A DNA stretch of 64,000 bases from Bradyrhizobium quebecense (GTDB lineage Bacteria; Pseudomonadota; Alphaproteobacteria; Rhizobiales; Xanthobacteraceae): the NCBI RefSeq assembly GCF_013373795.3, contig NZ_CP088022.1:4216001-4280000 (forward strand), given 5' to 3'. Both the position numbers and the translations under genes were made by a program. This document shows, one piece after another, positions 46,352 through 54,808 of this stretch. Every line of letters begins with the position of its first letter. Position 1 is the first letter of the stretch. The notes under the pieces were generated by a model that saw only the letters and a program-made list of their open reading frames with translations, ran no database searches and was not told the DNA's origin.

Positions 46352-47203
46352 TCAGGCCTTGTGACAGACAAAGGAGTAGAGCCGTCCCGGTCGATGATCG
46401 AAACGTTCGGCCATCGACAGCAGCGAACCAAACAGTCGGGGTGAGGCAAGCGCAGTTCGCCATAGCGGAGCAACCGGAATTTTTTGCGACAACTTGGTCA
46501 CGATCGCGGCTTTCAGGGTCTCCGACGTATAGGGAAACAGGTTGATCGGGCTTTGCAGCGGCGCCAGCGTGTCGATCGCGGAAAACCCTGCCTTGGTCAG
46601 CGCGCCGGTGTAGCGATCGAGCAGGAAGGCATGTTCGCCGCCGTAAAGGTGATGCAGCGGATGCTGCGCAAGGAACTGCGGGAGATCCGCCTCCTTGCTG
46701 ACGACGTGTTCGCGCGCCGCGATCAGCATGCCACCGGGCCGCAGTACGCGAAACATCTCCCGGCACGCCCCCTCGAGATCGCGCGTATGGTGCAGCACAG
46801 CGCGGGCGAAGACGAGATCGAACGTCGCATCGGCGAACGGCAACCGCTCGGAAAACTCTTCGACCACTTGGATCGGCAATTGCGTCTGTTGCACCAGGCC
46901 GCGGATCGCCGCCCCTCCCACGATCGCGCTGGGATCCGGCTCGAGCGCCGTCACCGCAAAGCCGCTCCGGGCGAGCGCGTAACTCGCAATGCCACGACCG
47001 GCTCCAACGTCGAGCGCAGCACCGGACCGGCCGGCGACCAGCGCGGCAACCGCTTGCCACTCGGAGCTCTGGAAATAGCGCTCGGCAGCGCCAACCAGCG
47101 GATCGTCGTAGAACGCGTCGAGCACAAGCTGGCGCTGCTCCGGCTGATTGCGCAGCCAGACCACCGCATCCTCCCAGGTGGTAAACTTGCGCTCACCGTT
47201 CAT
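46352..47203 (-). CDS. Class I SAM-dependent methyltransferase
   Basis: 283 residues from the ATG at 47203, which has GAGGGAG upstream. A TTG at 47212 is rejected. SAM-binding blocks are GAALDVGAGRGIASYALARS, VTALEPDPSAIVGG, FDLVFARAVLHHTRDLEGAC and MFRVLRPGGMLIAAREHV. The N-terminal 45 residues (TWEDAVVWLRNQPEQRQLVL) are a helical cap. It overlaps the hexapeptide acetyltransferase gene by 11 bp. It probably methylates a sugar residue or a glycan end. The target cannot be predicted. Confidence 0.82.
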   Translation of the reverse strand: MNGERKFTTWEDAVVWLRNQPEQRQLVLDAFYDDPLVGAAERYFQSSEWQAVAALVAGRSGAALDVGAGRGIASYALARSGFAVTALEPDPSAIVGGAAIRGLVQQTQLPIQVVEEFSERLPFADATFDLVFARAVLHHTRDLEGACREMFRVLRPGGMLIAAREHVVSKEADLPQFLAQHPLHHLYGGEHAFLLDRYTGALTKAGFSAIDTLAPLQSPINLFPYTSETLKAAIVTKLSQKIPVAPLWRTALASPRLFGSLLSMAERFDHRPGRLYSFVCHKA

Positions 47204-47762
47204 CGGGGCCAAGCTCCCTCACCAGCACGGCCGGATTGCCCGCCACGATCGAAAACGGCGCGACATCCCGGGTCACGACCGCGCCGGCTGCGACGATAGC
47301 GCCCTGCCCAACCGTCACACCGCGCAAGACCATTGCGCCCGCGCCGACCCAGGCGTCGTCGCAGAGCTTCACCGGGCTCTCGTCAAGCGAGATATCGCTG
47401 GGATGTCCGCGCGTGAAAATCTGCTGGACCTGCCGGTGCCGCTCCGTCGCCCGCAGCGGGTGCGTGAGATTGTCGAAAACATTCGCCGAATGCGAGATCA
47501 GAACGCGGTTGCCGATCTCGATCGAGGCGGCCGACCAGATCCGGGTTCCCTCGCCGACGTAGCACCACTCGCCGATCTTGATCTCCCCACCATGCGCAAA
47601 GGTCAGGAGCTCGCCCAGGATGCGGCTGTTGCGGCCGACGACGATCTTGTCGGAATCGCCACGGATGTTTCTGATCCTGGCATGGCGGCCGAGCGCCGCG
47701 TCCGCCTGCAAGCGGCACGTCGCGCGACCGAGCAGACGCTGGATCAGATAATCGAGATTCAT
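47193..47762 (-). CDS. Hexapeptide-repeat acyltransferase
   Basis: 189 residues from the ATG at 47762, which overlaps the upstream stop (ATGA). The open frame beyond 47762 is shadow. Left-handed beta-helix sequence is evident: IVVGRNSRILGELLTFAHGG, IKIGEWCYVGEGTRIWSAAS, LISHSANVFDNLTHP, AWVGAGAMVLRGVTVGQGAI and SIVAGNPAVLVRELG. The pattern matches LacA/WbbJ/Maa-type O-acetyltransferases rather than the WlbB type, so O-acetylation of a sugar in the glycan is likely, using acetyl-CoA. Flanked by two methyltransferase genes. Confidence 0.85.
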   Translation of the reverse strand: MNLDYLIQRLLGRATCRLQADAALGRHARIRNIRGDSDKIVVGRNSRILGELLTFAHGGEIKIGEWCYVGEGTRIWSAASIEIGNRVLISHSANVFDNLTHPLRATERHRQVQQIFTRGHPSDISLDESPVKLCDDAWVGAGAMVLRGVTVGQGAIVAAGAVVTRDVAPFSIVAGNPAVLVRELGPDER

Positions 47763-48601
47763 GCCGTCAACTGCAGGCACGCGACGGCGCGCGACGACGC
47801 CGCAAGGTCGTTGCCCTGCCCCTTGCCGGTGTGGACGTCGAAAACGGTGGCGTCGGCGAGCGCCTCGGCGCTCTGCCGCGACCAGCCTTGTCGCGAATAA
47901 CCGAAATAGTCGACATGGTGAGACGCCGCGCCGAATGCCTCGATGATCCGCTCGATCATGGCAAGATCGAACACCTGATACCAACCGAGATTCTCGCGTT
48001 TGCCGAACGGCACGGAGATCAGGCAGGTTCCGCCGGGCTTGAGAATGCGCTTGAACTCCTGCACCGCCGGAACAAAGCCGTCGCGATCGGTCTCGGCGTC
48101 ACGCGGATCGCCCGTGTACAGCATCTGATTATCGAGGCCGATGTGCTCGATCGTCGAAATGCTGGCGACGGTGTCGAAAACCTGATCGCCGAACATCGTC
48201 TTCCGGAGATCGCCGAACACATAGGAGTAGCCGTCATGCCAATAGCACCGCCGCTCGGGCGCCAGCGTCATGATGGTGAGATCCGCGCCGCGCAACGGCG
48301 GACGCTGCAGCAGGAAGTCGTGGTTGAAGGTCGATCCAGCGTCCAGCATCTTGCCGACATTGTTCAATCGGCCATAGACCCAGGGATATTCCACCACGCG
48401 CTCGTCCATGGCGACGCCGTAGCCTGGTGGAAGCTCCTTTCCTGCCTGAAGCAGGCCGGCGTCGATGGCTGCGGTGATCGTATCGCGCTTGACCGTCTGA
48501 TAGCCCGGCCCGAACGGCCGCGGCCGCATCCTGAACAGCGGCACGGCAAGCCCGTCGGCCACCCATTTCAGTCGATGGATCAAGTCACTTGCAGACATCA
48601 T
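47759..48601 (-). CDS. Putative SAM-dependent methyltransferase
   Basis: 280 residues from the ATG at 48601 (another at 48598). The middle has a methyltransferase-like order, GKMLDAGSTFNHDFLLQRPP, TIMTLAPERRCYWHDG, FDTVASISTIEHIGLDN, VQEFKRILKPGGTCLISVPF, but the glycine-rich SAM loop is unusual (DAGSTFNH). The remainder, ADATVFDVHTGKGQGNDLAA, is not recognised. It lies between a repeat element and the acyltransferase gene in the second leftward run. Likely a glycan-modifying methyltransferase, with moderate certainty. Confidence 0.7.
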   Translation of the reverse strand: MMSASDLIHRLKWVADGLAVPLFRMRPRPFGPGYQTVKRDTITAAIDAGLLQAGKELPPGYGVAMDERVVEYPWVYGRLNNVGKMLDAGSTFNHDFLLQRPPLRGADLTIMTLAPERRCYWHDGYSYVFGDLRKTMFGDQVFDTVASISTIEHIGLDNQMLYTGDPRDAETDRDGFVPAVQEFKRILKPGGTCLISVPFGKRENLGWYQVFDLAMIERIIEAFGAASHHVDYFGYSRQGWSRQSAEALADATVFDVHTGKGQGNDLAASSRAVACLQLTA

Positions 48602-48643
48602 CTCGGCCCGATCGCCCGCCCACCGGCCGGCACTGTGCACCGT

Positions 48644-48748
48644 CTAGAGCCTTTTCCGTTCCGATGGAATCGGAACGGAGCTCCAGACTGGTGTTTTGAC
48701 GCGATTTCCTTGCGCGAACCGGCATCATTTCGCTCGAAAACGCTCTAG
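48644..48748. repeat. Intergenic repeat with strong hairpin, copy 1
   Basis: The stretch starts CTAGAGC and ends GCTCTAG, inverted ends. It contains a perfect hairpin at 48655-48679 (arms TCCGTTCCGAT / ATCGGAACGGA, 3-base loop). The second half, from TTGACGCG at about 48696 to AACGCTCTAG, matches the element at 54751-54804 at about four bases in five with one indel. The terminal CTAG supplies the stop codon of the glycosyltransferase gene read leftward. I remember similar elements as common in Bradyrhizobium intergenic DNA; this was not searched. Confidence 0.7.
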
Positions 48749-49842
48749 CACGGCTCAATCCGCGCGACGAGATCGGTAAACTGGGCCCATTGCGAGGCCT
48801 TGCTGTAGGTCTGCTGCACGCGGCTTCGACCAGACGCGGCGATGGCGGCCCATTGCGGCCAATCCTGCAGGCTGCTCGAAATCACCTCGGCTGCCCTTTC
48901 AGGAGCGTCGTAAGTGCGCATCGTGACACCCTGCTGCATCGCCTCCGGATAGTTGCCGGAATCCGACACGAGCAGCGACCCGCAGCCCATCGCCTCGAAG
49001 CAACGCATGTTGCCACGGTCGTTGCCGGCCATGTCGATTGCGCCGTTGAGCACGATCTTGGCGGACCCGAACAGCTCGTAGAGGTCCCTGCCGAACAGCG
49101 GCAGCCGCGCTATTCGCGCGATGACGTCGGGCCTGCGGTGCTTCTGCAGCGGCAACAACCGACCGACCGCGCTTTCGGCAAGCCGTGTCAGCCGCGACGC
49201 ATCGAGGCAGAACACGATCTTGCGTTCAGCGGCCAGTGCCGCGACCTGTTCGAGCGTTCTGCCCCGCGCACTGTGATGCCGCGAATATCCGCCGACAAAC
49301 GCCACATCGATCGGCCGTTCGCCGTGGCCGTACTGCTCCATGACAGGATCGATCGCGGGGAAGAACAGCTCCGCCCGGCAGCCCTTGTTACGCCACGCAT
49401 CCAGGATCGAGGGGAAGTTTCCAAGCACCGCGCCGTAGGCGGTCAGGTCGGCATTACCGGAGGGCGCCGCGCGCCAGCACAATGTCTTCTTCACACAGCC
49501 CGGAAGCCTGGCAATGAACGCACTCGCATAACGCACCGGATCGAGATTGTAGAACACGTCGGTCCGGTGATGCTCGATCTGCGCGAGCAGAATGGCGTCG
49601 AGCGTCGGCGTCCCCTTCATGCCCTGCTCTCGCGCCCACTGGCGCTGCAGCACTTCGTCGTCGCCGTTGGTGAAGAAGGCTTCAGGCGCACCGTCGAGCA
49701 CGGGCTCGAGAAAATGTGCCGCGCCGAAGCGATCATGCAGGAACACGTCGCGACGCGCAGCGAAGGTCGACGCTTTTGCCGCAAGCTGGTTCAGCCGCGG
49801 CAGATAGGACGGATAGAGACCGCTATTCTGGAACAGACGCAT
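48745..49842 (-). CDS. CgeB-like glycosyltransferase
   Basis: 365 residues. The N-terminal half carries DVFLHDRFGAAHFLEPVLDG, HHRTDVFYNLDPVRYASAFI and ADLTAYGAVLGNFPS. The C-terminal half has IDVAFVGGYSRHHSARGRTL, LYELFGSAKIVLNGAIDMAG and NMRCFEAMGCGSLLVSDSGN, the block typical of CgeB/Glyco_trans_1_2 proteins that glycosylate spore, capsule or O-antigen acceptors. The stop codon TAG lies in the end of an intergenic repeat. It starts 3 bp after asnB copy 4. Confidence 0.8.
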   Translation of the reverse strand: MRLFQNSGLYPSYLPRLNQLAAKASTFAARRDVFLHDRFGAAHFLEPVLDGAPEAFFTNGDDEVLQRQWAREQGMKGTPTLDAILLAQIEHHRTDVFYNLDPVRYASAFIARLPGCVKKTLCWRAAPSGNADLTAYGAVLGNFPSILDAWRNKGCRAELFFPAIDPVMEQYGHGERPIDVAFVGGYSRHHSARGRTLEQVAALAAERKIVFCLDASRLTRLAESAVGRLLPLQKHRRPDVIARIARLPLFGRDLYELFGSAKIVLNGAIDMAGNDRGNMRCFEAMGCGSLLVSDSGNYPEAMQQGVTMRTYDAPERAAEVISSSLQDWPQWAAIAASGRSRVQQTYSKASQWAQFTDLVARIEPC

Positions 49843-49845
49843 TGG

Positions 49846-51684
49846 TTATACGGACCTTGCCAACATCCATTTCATGTTCAGGTATGGCCAGATCCGGCCG
49901 ACGGATTCCCAATCCCAGCTCTGCGATGCCGTCAAGTGGCCGACAGTCTTTCGAAGCGGCGCTTCGTCGACGAACTCGGCAAACGCCGGGACATTGCGAT
50001 TGAGCAGCTCACTGGTCCAGCCCGCCAATGGCCCGTTCAGCCATTCCGGCATCGGCGAGTTGAAGCCGACCTTGCGGCGCGCGGTGCGGATACTCTCAGG
50101 CATCAGGTTTGCCATCGCCTGCCGCGCGACCACCTTGGTCATGCCGTCGGCCGACTTGCTCGTTTCCGGCAGCGCCATCGTATAGGTCACCAGCCGCCAG
50201 TCCATGAACGGCATGCGGACCTCGATCCCGTGCGCCATCGAGAGCCGGTCGAAATTGCGCAGAATGGTCGGCAGCGTGGTCGAGTGGAACATGCGATAGA
50301 GACGCCGGTTCAGCGCGCCCCACGCGTTCGGCAACTCGTCGCCCTCGGCGACCAGCGGCAGCGCGGCAGGAATCGCCGTCGGGCCGCCCCGCAGGAAATA
50401 GTGCCCCTGACGCCTGATCATCTGCGCCCGCAGGAAGTCGATGCCGCGTTGCGCCAGCTGCGATCGTGACGTGAGCGCCGCGGCAGCGTTCCGGATCCGG
50501 AATGCGGTCGACTGCCCCTCCTGCAGGTAGGCGCCCATCAATTCGTCCGCTCCGTGGCCGTCGAGCGAGACGGTGACGTTCTGGCGCCGGAGTTCGCGAT
50601 AGATCAGCCACGGCGCGCTCGGCAGCCCGATATAGACGTCGTCGTTGTCGTCAAGGATCCGATCGAGGTCGGTGAGCGCATCCGAGCGCCCGATCTCGAG
50701 AAAGCTTGGCGTCACATCGGCCCATGCGGCCGCCTCCTCCGCCATCGGCCGCTCGTCATTGCTGGCGCCGGGAAAGGTCGCGACAAAGGCGTGCCGCCAG
50801 GCGGTGCTGTCGCGCGGCCCCATGCCGGCTTTCTCATGAGCGGCCATCGCACAGATCACCGCGGACGAATCGAAGCCACCGGACAGGCAGGTGCCGATCG
50901 GAACGTCGCTGCGCATCCGCAGGGCGACGGAATCCTGAAACAGGTCGCGAAACCGCGCGACGCGTTCGGATTCAGTATCAGGGATCGCGGGCAGATGATC
51001 CACGGTCCGCCACCAGCGGCGCACCTGCACGCGCCCCTGGCGCAACCACATGCAGTGCCCGCCCTGCAGGCGACGCAGTTGCGCGAACAGGGTGCGGTCG
51101 CTGCCTTCGATCCCGAACGGGTCGAGCAACAGCCGCCGCGCCACGTCGATGTCGAGTGACGTCTCGAGCAGCCCGCTCCGCGCCAGCGCCCGCTGCTCGG
51201 ATGCGAACACGAACCGCTCGGACGACAGCGCATACAACAGCGGCTTGATGCCGAAGCGATCGCGGGCAAGGAACAGTTCGTCCGTCGTCGTATCGTAGAT
51301 CGCCAGCGCCCACATGCCGTTGAAGCGCAGCAGCATGTCCTCGCCCCACGCCTGCCAGGCGGCAAGGATCACCTCGGTGTCGGACTGGCTGCGGAAGACC
51401 GTGCCCTTCGCCTCGAGTTCGCCGCGCAATTCGAGAAAGTTGTAGATCTCGCCGTTGTAGACGATCACGTGGCGCCCATCGCCCGACACCATCGGCTGAT
51501 AACCACCCTCGCCGGGATCGATGATGGCGAGCCGGCGATGGCCGAAGGCGACGTTTCGCTTCGCGTTGAACCAGGTGCCCTCGCCGAACGGACCGCGATG
51601 CGCGATCAGGCTGGTGAGCCGCGAGATGTCGGCCGGATCCACGGGGGCGCCGCGCAGATTGACGATGCCTGCGATACCACACAT
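49846..51684 (-). CDS. asnB: Asparagine-synthetase-like glutamine amidotransferase (copy 4)
   Basis: 612 residues from the ATG at 51684. The longer open frame upstream to 52239 is a shadow of the flippase gene. MCGIAGIVNLRGAP supplies the Cys nucleophile. HRGPFGEGTWF (Phe where the others have Asp after RGP), YNGEIYNFLELR, CLSGGFDSSAV, LDGHGADELMGAY and FDRLSMAHGIEVRMPFMDW follow. Two differences from the other copies, RGPF and GADE for GGDE, may change specificity. It lies 2 bp after the flippase gene and is presumed to amidate a sugar carboxylate. Confidence 0.88.
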   Translation of the reverse strand: MCGIAGIVNLRGAPVDPADISRLTSLIAHRGPFGEGTWFNAKRNVAFGHRRLAIIDPGEGGYQPMVSGDGRHVIVYNGEIYNFLELRGELEAKGTVFRSQSDTEVILAAWQAWGEDMLLRFNGMWALAIYDTTTDELFLARDRFGIKPLLYALSSERFVFASEQRALARSGLLETSLDIDVARRLLLDPFGIEGSDRTLFAQLRRLQGGHCMWLRQGRVQVRRWWRTVDHLPAIPDTESERVARFRDLFQDSVALRMRSDVPIGTCLSGGFDSSAVICAMAAHEKAGMGPRDSTAWRHAFVATFPGASNDERPMAEEAAAWADVTPSFLEIGRSDALTDLDRILDDNDDVYIGLPSAPWLIYRELRRQNVTVSLDGHGADELMGAYLQEGQSTAFRIRNAAAALTSRSQLAQRGIDFLRAQMIRRQGHYFLRGGPTAIPAALPLVAEGDELPNAWGALNRRLYRMFHSTTLPTILRNFDRLSMAHGIEVRMPFMDWRLVTYTMALPETSKSADGMTKVVARQAMANLMPESIRTARRKVGFNSPMPEWLNGPLAGWTSELLNRNVPAFAEFVDEAPLRKTVGHLTASQSWDWESVGRIWPYLNMKWMLARSV

Positions 51685-51686
51685 GT

Positions 51687-53288
51687 CTAGGCGGCCTTCA
51701 ACGGCAAGAAGCGGGCGATGATGATGCGGAGATCCCGCCAGCAGACGGCGCGATAGGGACCAAGCTGCGACACGGCGACGGCGGCGACAAAGATCGCCGC
51801 CGCCGACACGCCGTAGAGCGACACCACATACCACCATGACGGCGCGTGGTCGAACGACACGTGGCCAAGCTGGGAGCGCAGCACCAGCGCAACGGCGATG
51901 CCGGTGCCGAGCGGAATCAAGACGAAATGCACCATCCGTGACCACATGGCCGAGAGCCTGAAGGTTCGTCGCAGCAGCAGCACCGTGACGACCATCTGGG
52001 CAACCATCCCGACGCAAGAGCTCCAGCCGGCGGCCTGCCAGCCGAAATACGGCAGCGCAATGGCGCTGGTCGCCAGTGTGAAGATGCCGGTGACAAGCGA
52101 GATCAACGCGTTGAAACTGGAGCGTCCCTGCGACAGCAGATAGAATGCGAACACGTTGGCGCTCGAGCCCAATATCCCGCTGATCGCAAGCACCACCAGC
52201 ACGAGTTGCGCCTCGGCGGCGACCTCGGCGCCGGTCCATCGATACAGCAGCGCGCCTGCGACCGGGATGAGGCCGCCAAGCGCGCTCGCGGCAAGCACGT
52301 TGAGAATCCAGGAGGAGCGAAGCAGCAGGTCGACCTTGCGGTCGTCATCTTCCTTCTGCAGCGTGCTGAAGAACGGGAACAAGATCTCGCCGATCTTCAA
52401 CACGCCGATATAGACCGCCTCCTCCAGCCGCTGCGCGACGCTGTAGAAGCCGACGAATTGCGGCTGCAGCAGCGCACCGAGCAGATAGCGGTCCGCCTGG
52501 CCGGCAAATAGCGCGCCGCTTTGCGCCGCGACCTGCCAGCCGCCAAGCTTCACGAGTGCGCGCAGCGCACTGCGATCGAGCGCGGGCCGTGCCAGCCAGT
52601 CGCTGATGGCATGTCGCGACCAGGCGAAGGCCATCACGAGGTTCGTTGTGAAGCCCAATGCCTGACAACCAAGGAAGGTCGAGGCGCGCGGCGCGTATGG
52701 GATCAACAGCAGCATCGACATCGTCGTCACCACCGTGCCCGTGATGCTGATCGACGCGATCCGCCGATAATCCTGGCGCGCCGTGAACAGCGAGAGGAAG
52801 ACCGCGAACAGGCACTGGAACAGCCAGCCGACGCCGGCCAACGCAAAGGCCAGCCCGAGGTCGTCGGACGCCGGACCACCCAGGTGAAATCCCAATCGCG
52901 CGAGCGGCGGTCCGGCAAGGACGAGCAAGGCCGCGATCAGGCTGCCCCCGGCGACGGCGAGCGCAAGGGCGGTCGCGAAGAAACGCCGTGCCTCGCCGCG
53001 ATCGGACGGTTCCAACCGTTGCGCGAGTTCGCGCGCCGTCGAGAGGCCAAGCGCATTGCTGAACATCAGCGCAGGCGCGACGCAGGCAGTCACCAGGCCC
53101 GCAACCCCGAAGGTGGCAAGGCCGAGCCGGAAGATCACGAATGGGAGAATCGCGAGGTTGAGCAGCACCGCGACCGCGAACGCCGTCGCGTTCCATGCCG
53201 AATTGCCGAGCAGATGGGATGGCCCCTTTTTCACCGCCATGCCAGCTTTCGGTCCATCGCCTTGATGCGCCTCAAGTGCCTCTTCCAT
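51687..53288 (-). CDS. wzx: Polysaccharide flippase (Wzx/RfbX-like, MATE/MVF superfamily)
   Basis: 533 residues with about 12-14 hydrophobic segments. The N-terminal membrane part starts after LLGNSAWNATAFAVAVLLNL. LGLSTARELAQRLEP, ALVKLGGWQVAAQSGALFAG and QADRYLLGALLQPQFVGFYS are characteristic polysaccharide-flippase blocks. Such proteins move undecaprenyl-linked repeat units across the inner membrane for Wzy polymerisation. It is the first gene of the second leftward run. The nearest Wzy candidate is far away at 5593, and an ABC exporter is also present in the locus. Confidence 0.85.
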   Translation of the reverse strand: MEEALEAHQGDGPKAGMAVKKGPSHLLGNSAWNATAFAVAVLLNLAILPFVIFRLGLATFGVAGLVTACVAPALMFSNALGLSTARELAQRLEPSDRGEARRFFATALALAVAGGSLIAALLVLAGPPLARLGFHLGGPASDDLGLAFALAGVGWLFQCLFAVFLSLFTARQDYRRIASISITGTVVTTMSMLLLIPYAPRASTFLGCQALGFTTNLVMAFAWSRHAISDWLARPALDRSALRALVKLGGWQVAAQSGALFAGQADRYLLGALLQPQFVGFYSVAQRLEEAVYIGVLKIGEILFPFFSTLQKEDDDRKVDLLLRSSWILNVLAASALGGLIPVAGALLYRWTGAEVAAEAQLVLVVLAISGILGSSANVFAFYLLSQGRSSFNALISLVTGIFTLATSAIALPYFGWQAAGWSSCVGMVAQMVVTVLLLRRTFRLSAMWSRMVHFVLIPLGTGIAVALVLRSQLGHVSFDHAPSWWYVVSLYGVSAAAIFVAAVAVSQLGPYRAVCWRDLRIIIARFLPLKAA

Positions 53289-53545
53289 AAGGGCAAAAAC
53301 TCATTCGGATGGCGACGGGCTAGCAGCCGGCGAAGTGATTGTCGAGGGTTGGCGGATGGCGGAGCCTGTAAGCAGGTGTGGGGAAGCCTGAACGACCGCC
53401 GAGGCGGAGGCCGATCTGCGCGGAACCATGCCTGTTTGTTTCCAGCCCGGTTTGTTGCCCGGGTAACGGTTGGAAAGACCTGTCAAATTGTCTATGGCAG
53501 TTAGGCAGTAGCCCCAGAGCGGCCCGCCAAACAAGAGGTGTCTCA
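53289..53545. other. Divergent intergenic region between flippase and CoA-transferase genes
   Basis: 257 bp mark the right border of the polysaccharide locus. A weak rightward promoter-like pair, TTGGAA (53470-53475) and TATGGC 17 bp on, precedes the CoA-transferase gene. On the minus strand TTGACA (53486-53481) has no acceptable -10 at the right distance. None of the GTTCA palindromes of the sugar locus is present. Confidence 0.3.
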
Positions 53546-54739
53546 ATGCCCTTCCCCCGCGCATCCCAAGCCCTGTCCCGGTTCACCGTGCTGGATTTGA
53601 CCCGGGTCCGGTCGGGGCCGACCTGCGTGCGCCAGCTCGCCGACTGGGGTGCCAACGTCATCAAGATCGACGCGCTGCTGGAAGATGGCGGCGGCGAGCA
53701 GCCGGGCGGCCCGCGCGGCGGGTCCGACTTCCAGAACCTGCATCGCAACAAGCGCGCCATGACGCTGAACCTGAAGGATCCCAAGGGGCTCGAGGTGTTC
53801 AAGCGCCTCGCCGAACAGGCCGACGTGATCGTCGAGAACTTTCGACCCGACGTGAAGGCCAAGCTCGGCATCGACTATGAGAGCGTGCGCAAGATCAATC
53901 CGCGGATCGTCTACGGCAGCATCTCCGGGTTCGGCCAGGACGGCCCCTATCACAAGCGCCCGGGCTTCGATCAAATCGCGCAAGGCATGGGCGGCCTGAT
54001 GTCGGTGACCGGCGCGCCCGGCGGCGGCCCGATGCGGGTCGGCATTCCCGTGGCAGACCTCACCGCGGGGCTGTTCTGCGCGATCGGCATCCTCACCGCG
54101 CTCTTGGAACGCGACGTATCCGGCGAAGGCCAATGGGTGCAGACCTCGCTGCTGCAGGCGCAGATCTTCATGCTGGATTTCCAGGCGGCGCGCTGGCTGA
54201 TGGAAAAGGAAGTAGCCAAGCAGGCCGGCAACAACCATCCGACCTCGATCCCGACCGGTGTGTTCAAGACCACCGACGGCTACATCAACATCGCCACCAC
54301 GGGCGGCCGTATCTGGGAGCGCTGCGCACAGGCGATCGGCGCGCCCGAGCTGATCACCGACCCCGATTATGCGACCGCACCGGCGCGCTCGAAGAACCGG
54401 GACGCGCTGAATGCACGAATCAACGCGCTGACCGAGAAGAAATCGACCGAGACCTGGGTGCAGGAGCTGAACGCCGCCGGCGTACCGTGCGGGCCGATCT
54501 ACTCGATCGACCAGATGTTCGAGGACGCCCAGGTCAAGCATCTCGGCATGGCCCAGCACGTTCCCAACGATGAGAACCGGCACATCCAGCTGGTCAGCCA
54601 GCCCGTCACGCTGTCGCGGACGCCGAGCAAGATGGCAGCGCGGCCGCCGGAATTCGGCGAGCAGACCGAGGAAGTGCTGGCCGAGTTCGGCTTCGGCCAG
54701 GACGAGATCGCCGAGCTGCGCCAGCGCAAGGTCGTCTAG
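53546..54739 (+). CDS. CaiB/BaiF family CoA-transferase
   Basis: 397 residues from the ATG at 53546, preceded by GAGGTG. The open frame before it is unrelated. Class III CoA-transferase blocks are VLDLTRVRSGPTCVRQLADW, GANVIKIDALLEDG, NLHRNKRAMTLNLKDPKG, ADVIVENFRPDVKAKLGID, YGSISGFGQDGPYHKRPGFD and VGIPVADLTAGLFCAIG, where the conserved Asp is the acyl-intermediate residue. They move CoA between carboxylic acids (formyl/oxalyl, carnitine, succinyl donors). The substrate is unknown. The stop codon lies at the start of an intergenic repeat. Confidence 0.88.
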   Translation: MPFPRASQALSRFTVLDLTRVRSGPTCVRQLADWGANVIKIDALLEDGGGEQPGGPRGGSDFQNLHRNKRAMTLNLKDPKGLEVFKRLAEQADVIVENFRPDVKAKLGIDYESVRKINPRIVYGSISGFGQDGPYHKRPGFDQIAQGMGGLMSVTGAPGGGPMRVGIPVADLTAGLFCAIGILTALLERDVSGEGQWVQTSLLQAQIFMLDFQAARWLMEKEVAKQAGNNHPTSIPTGVFKTTDGYINIATTGGRIWERCAQAIGAPELITDPDYATAPARSKNRDALNARINALTEKKSTETWVQELNAAGVPCGPIYSIDQMFEDAQVKHLGMAQHVPNDENRHIQLVSQPVTLSRTPSKMAARPPEFGEQTEEVLAEFGFGQDEIAELRQRKVV

Positions 54740-54804
54740 AGATTCTAGTCTTGACGCGTTTTCTTCACGCGAACCGGTATCCACTTCGCTTGAAAACGCT
54801 ATAA
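54736..54804. repeat. Intergenic repeat, copy 2
   Basis: Starts CTAGAG and contains TTGACGCGTTTTCTTCACGC followed by GAACCGGTATCC and TGAAAACGCTATAA. It matches the second half of the element at 48644-48748 but lacks the strong hairpin half. Its first bases contain the TAG stop of the CoA-transferase gene. It fills the gap to the stop of the tctA gene. Confidence 0.65.
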
Positions 54805-54808
54805 GGCC

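Noticed and set aside
48790..50469. 559-codon rightward frame
   Set aside because: Arg-rich shadow of the CgeB-like and asnB genes.
51685..52239. 185-codon N-terminal extension of asnB copy 4
   Set aside because: AsnB proteins must start at the MCGI Cys. The extension lies inside the flippase gene and is low-complexity.
53481..53486. TTGACA on the minus strand as a promoter for the flippase gene
   Set aside because: At 16-18 bp spacing the -10 region is GC-rich (CCCGGG), so it is not a credible sigma-70 promoter.
53543..54784. 413-codon leftward frame over the CoA-transferase gene
   Set aside because: His/Arg-rich product with no motif. The plus strand carries all class III CoA-transferase blocks.
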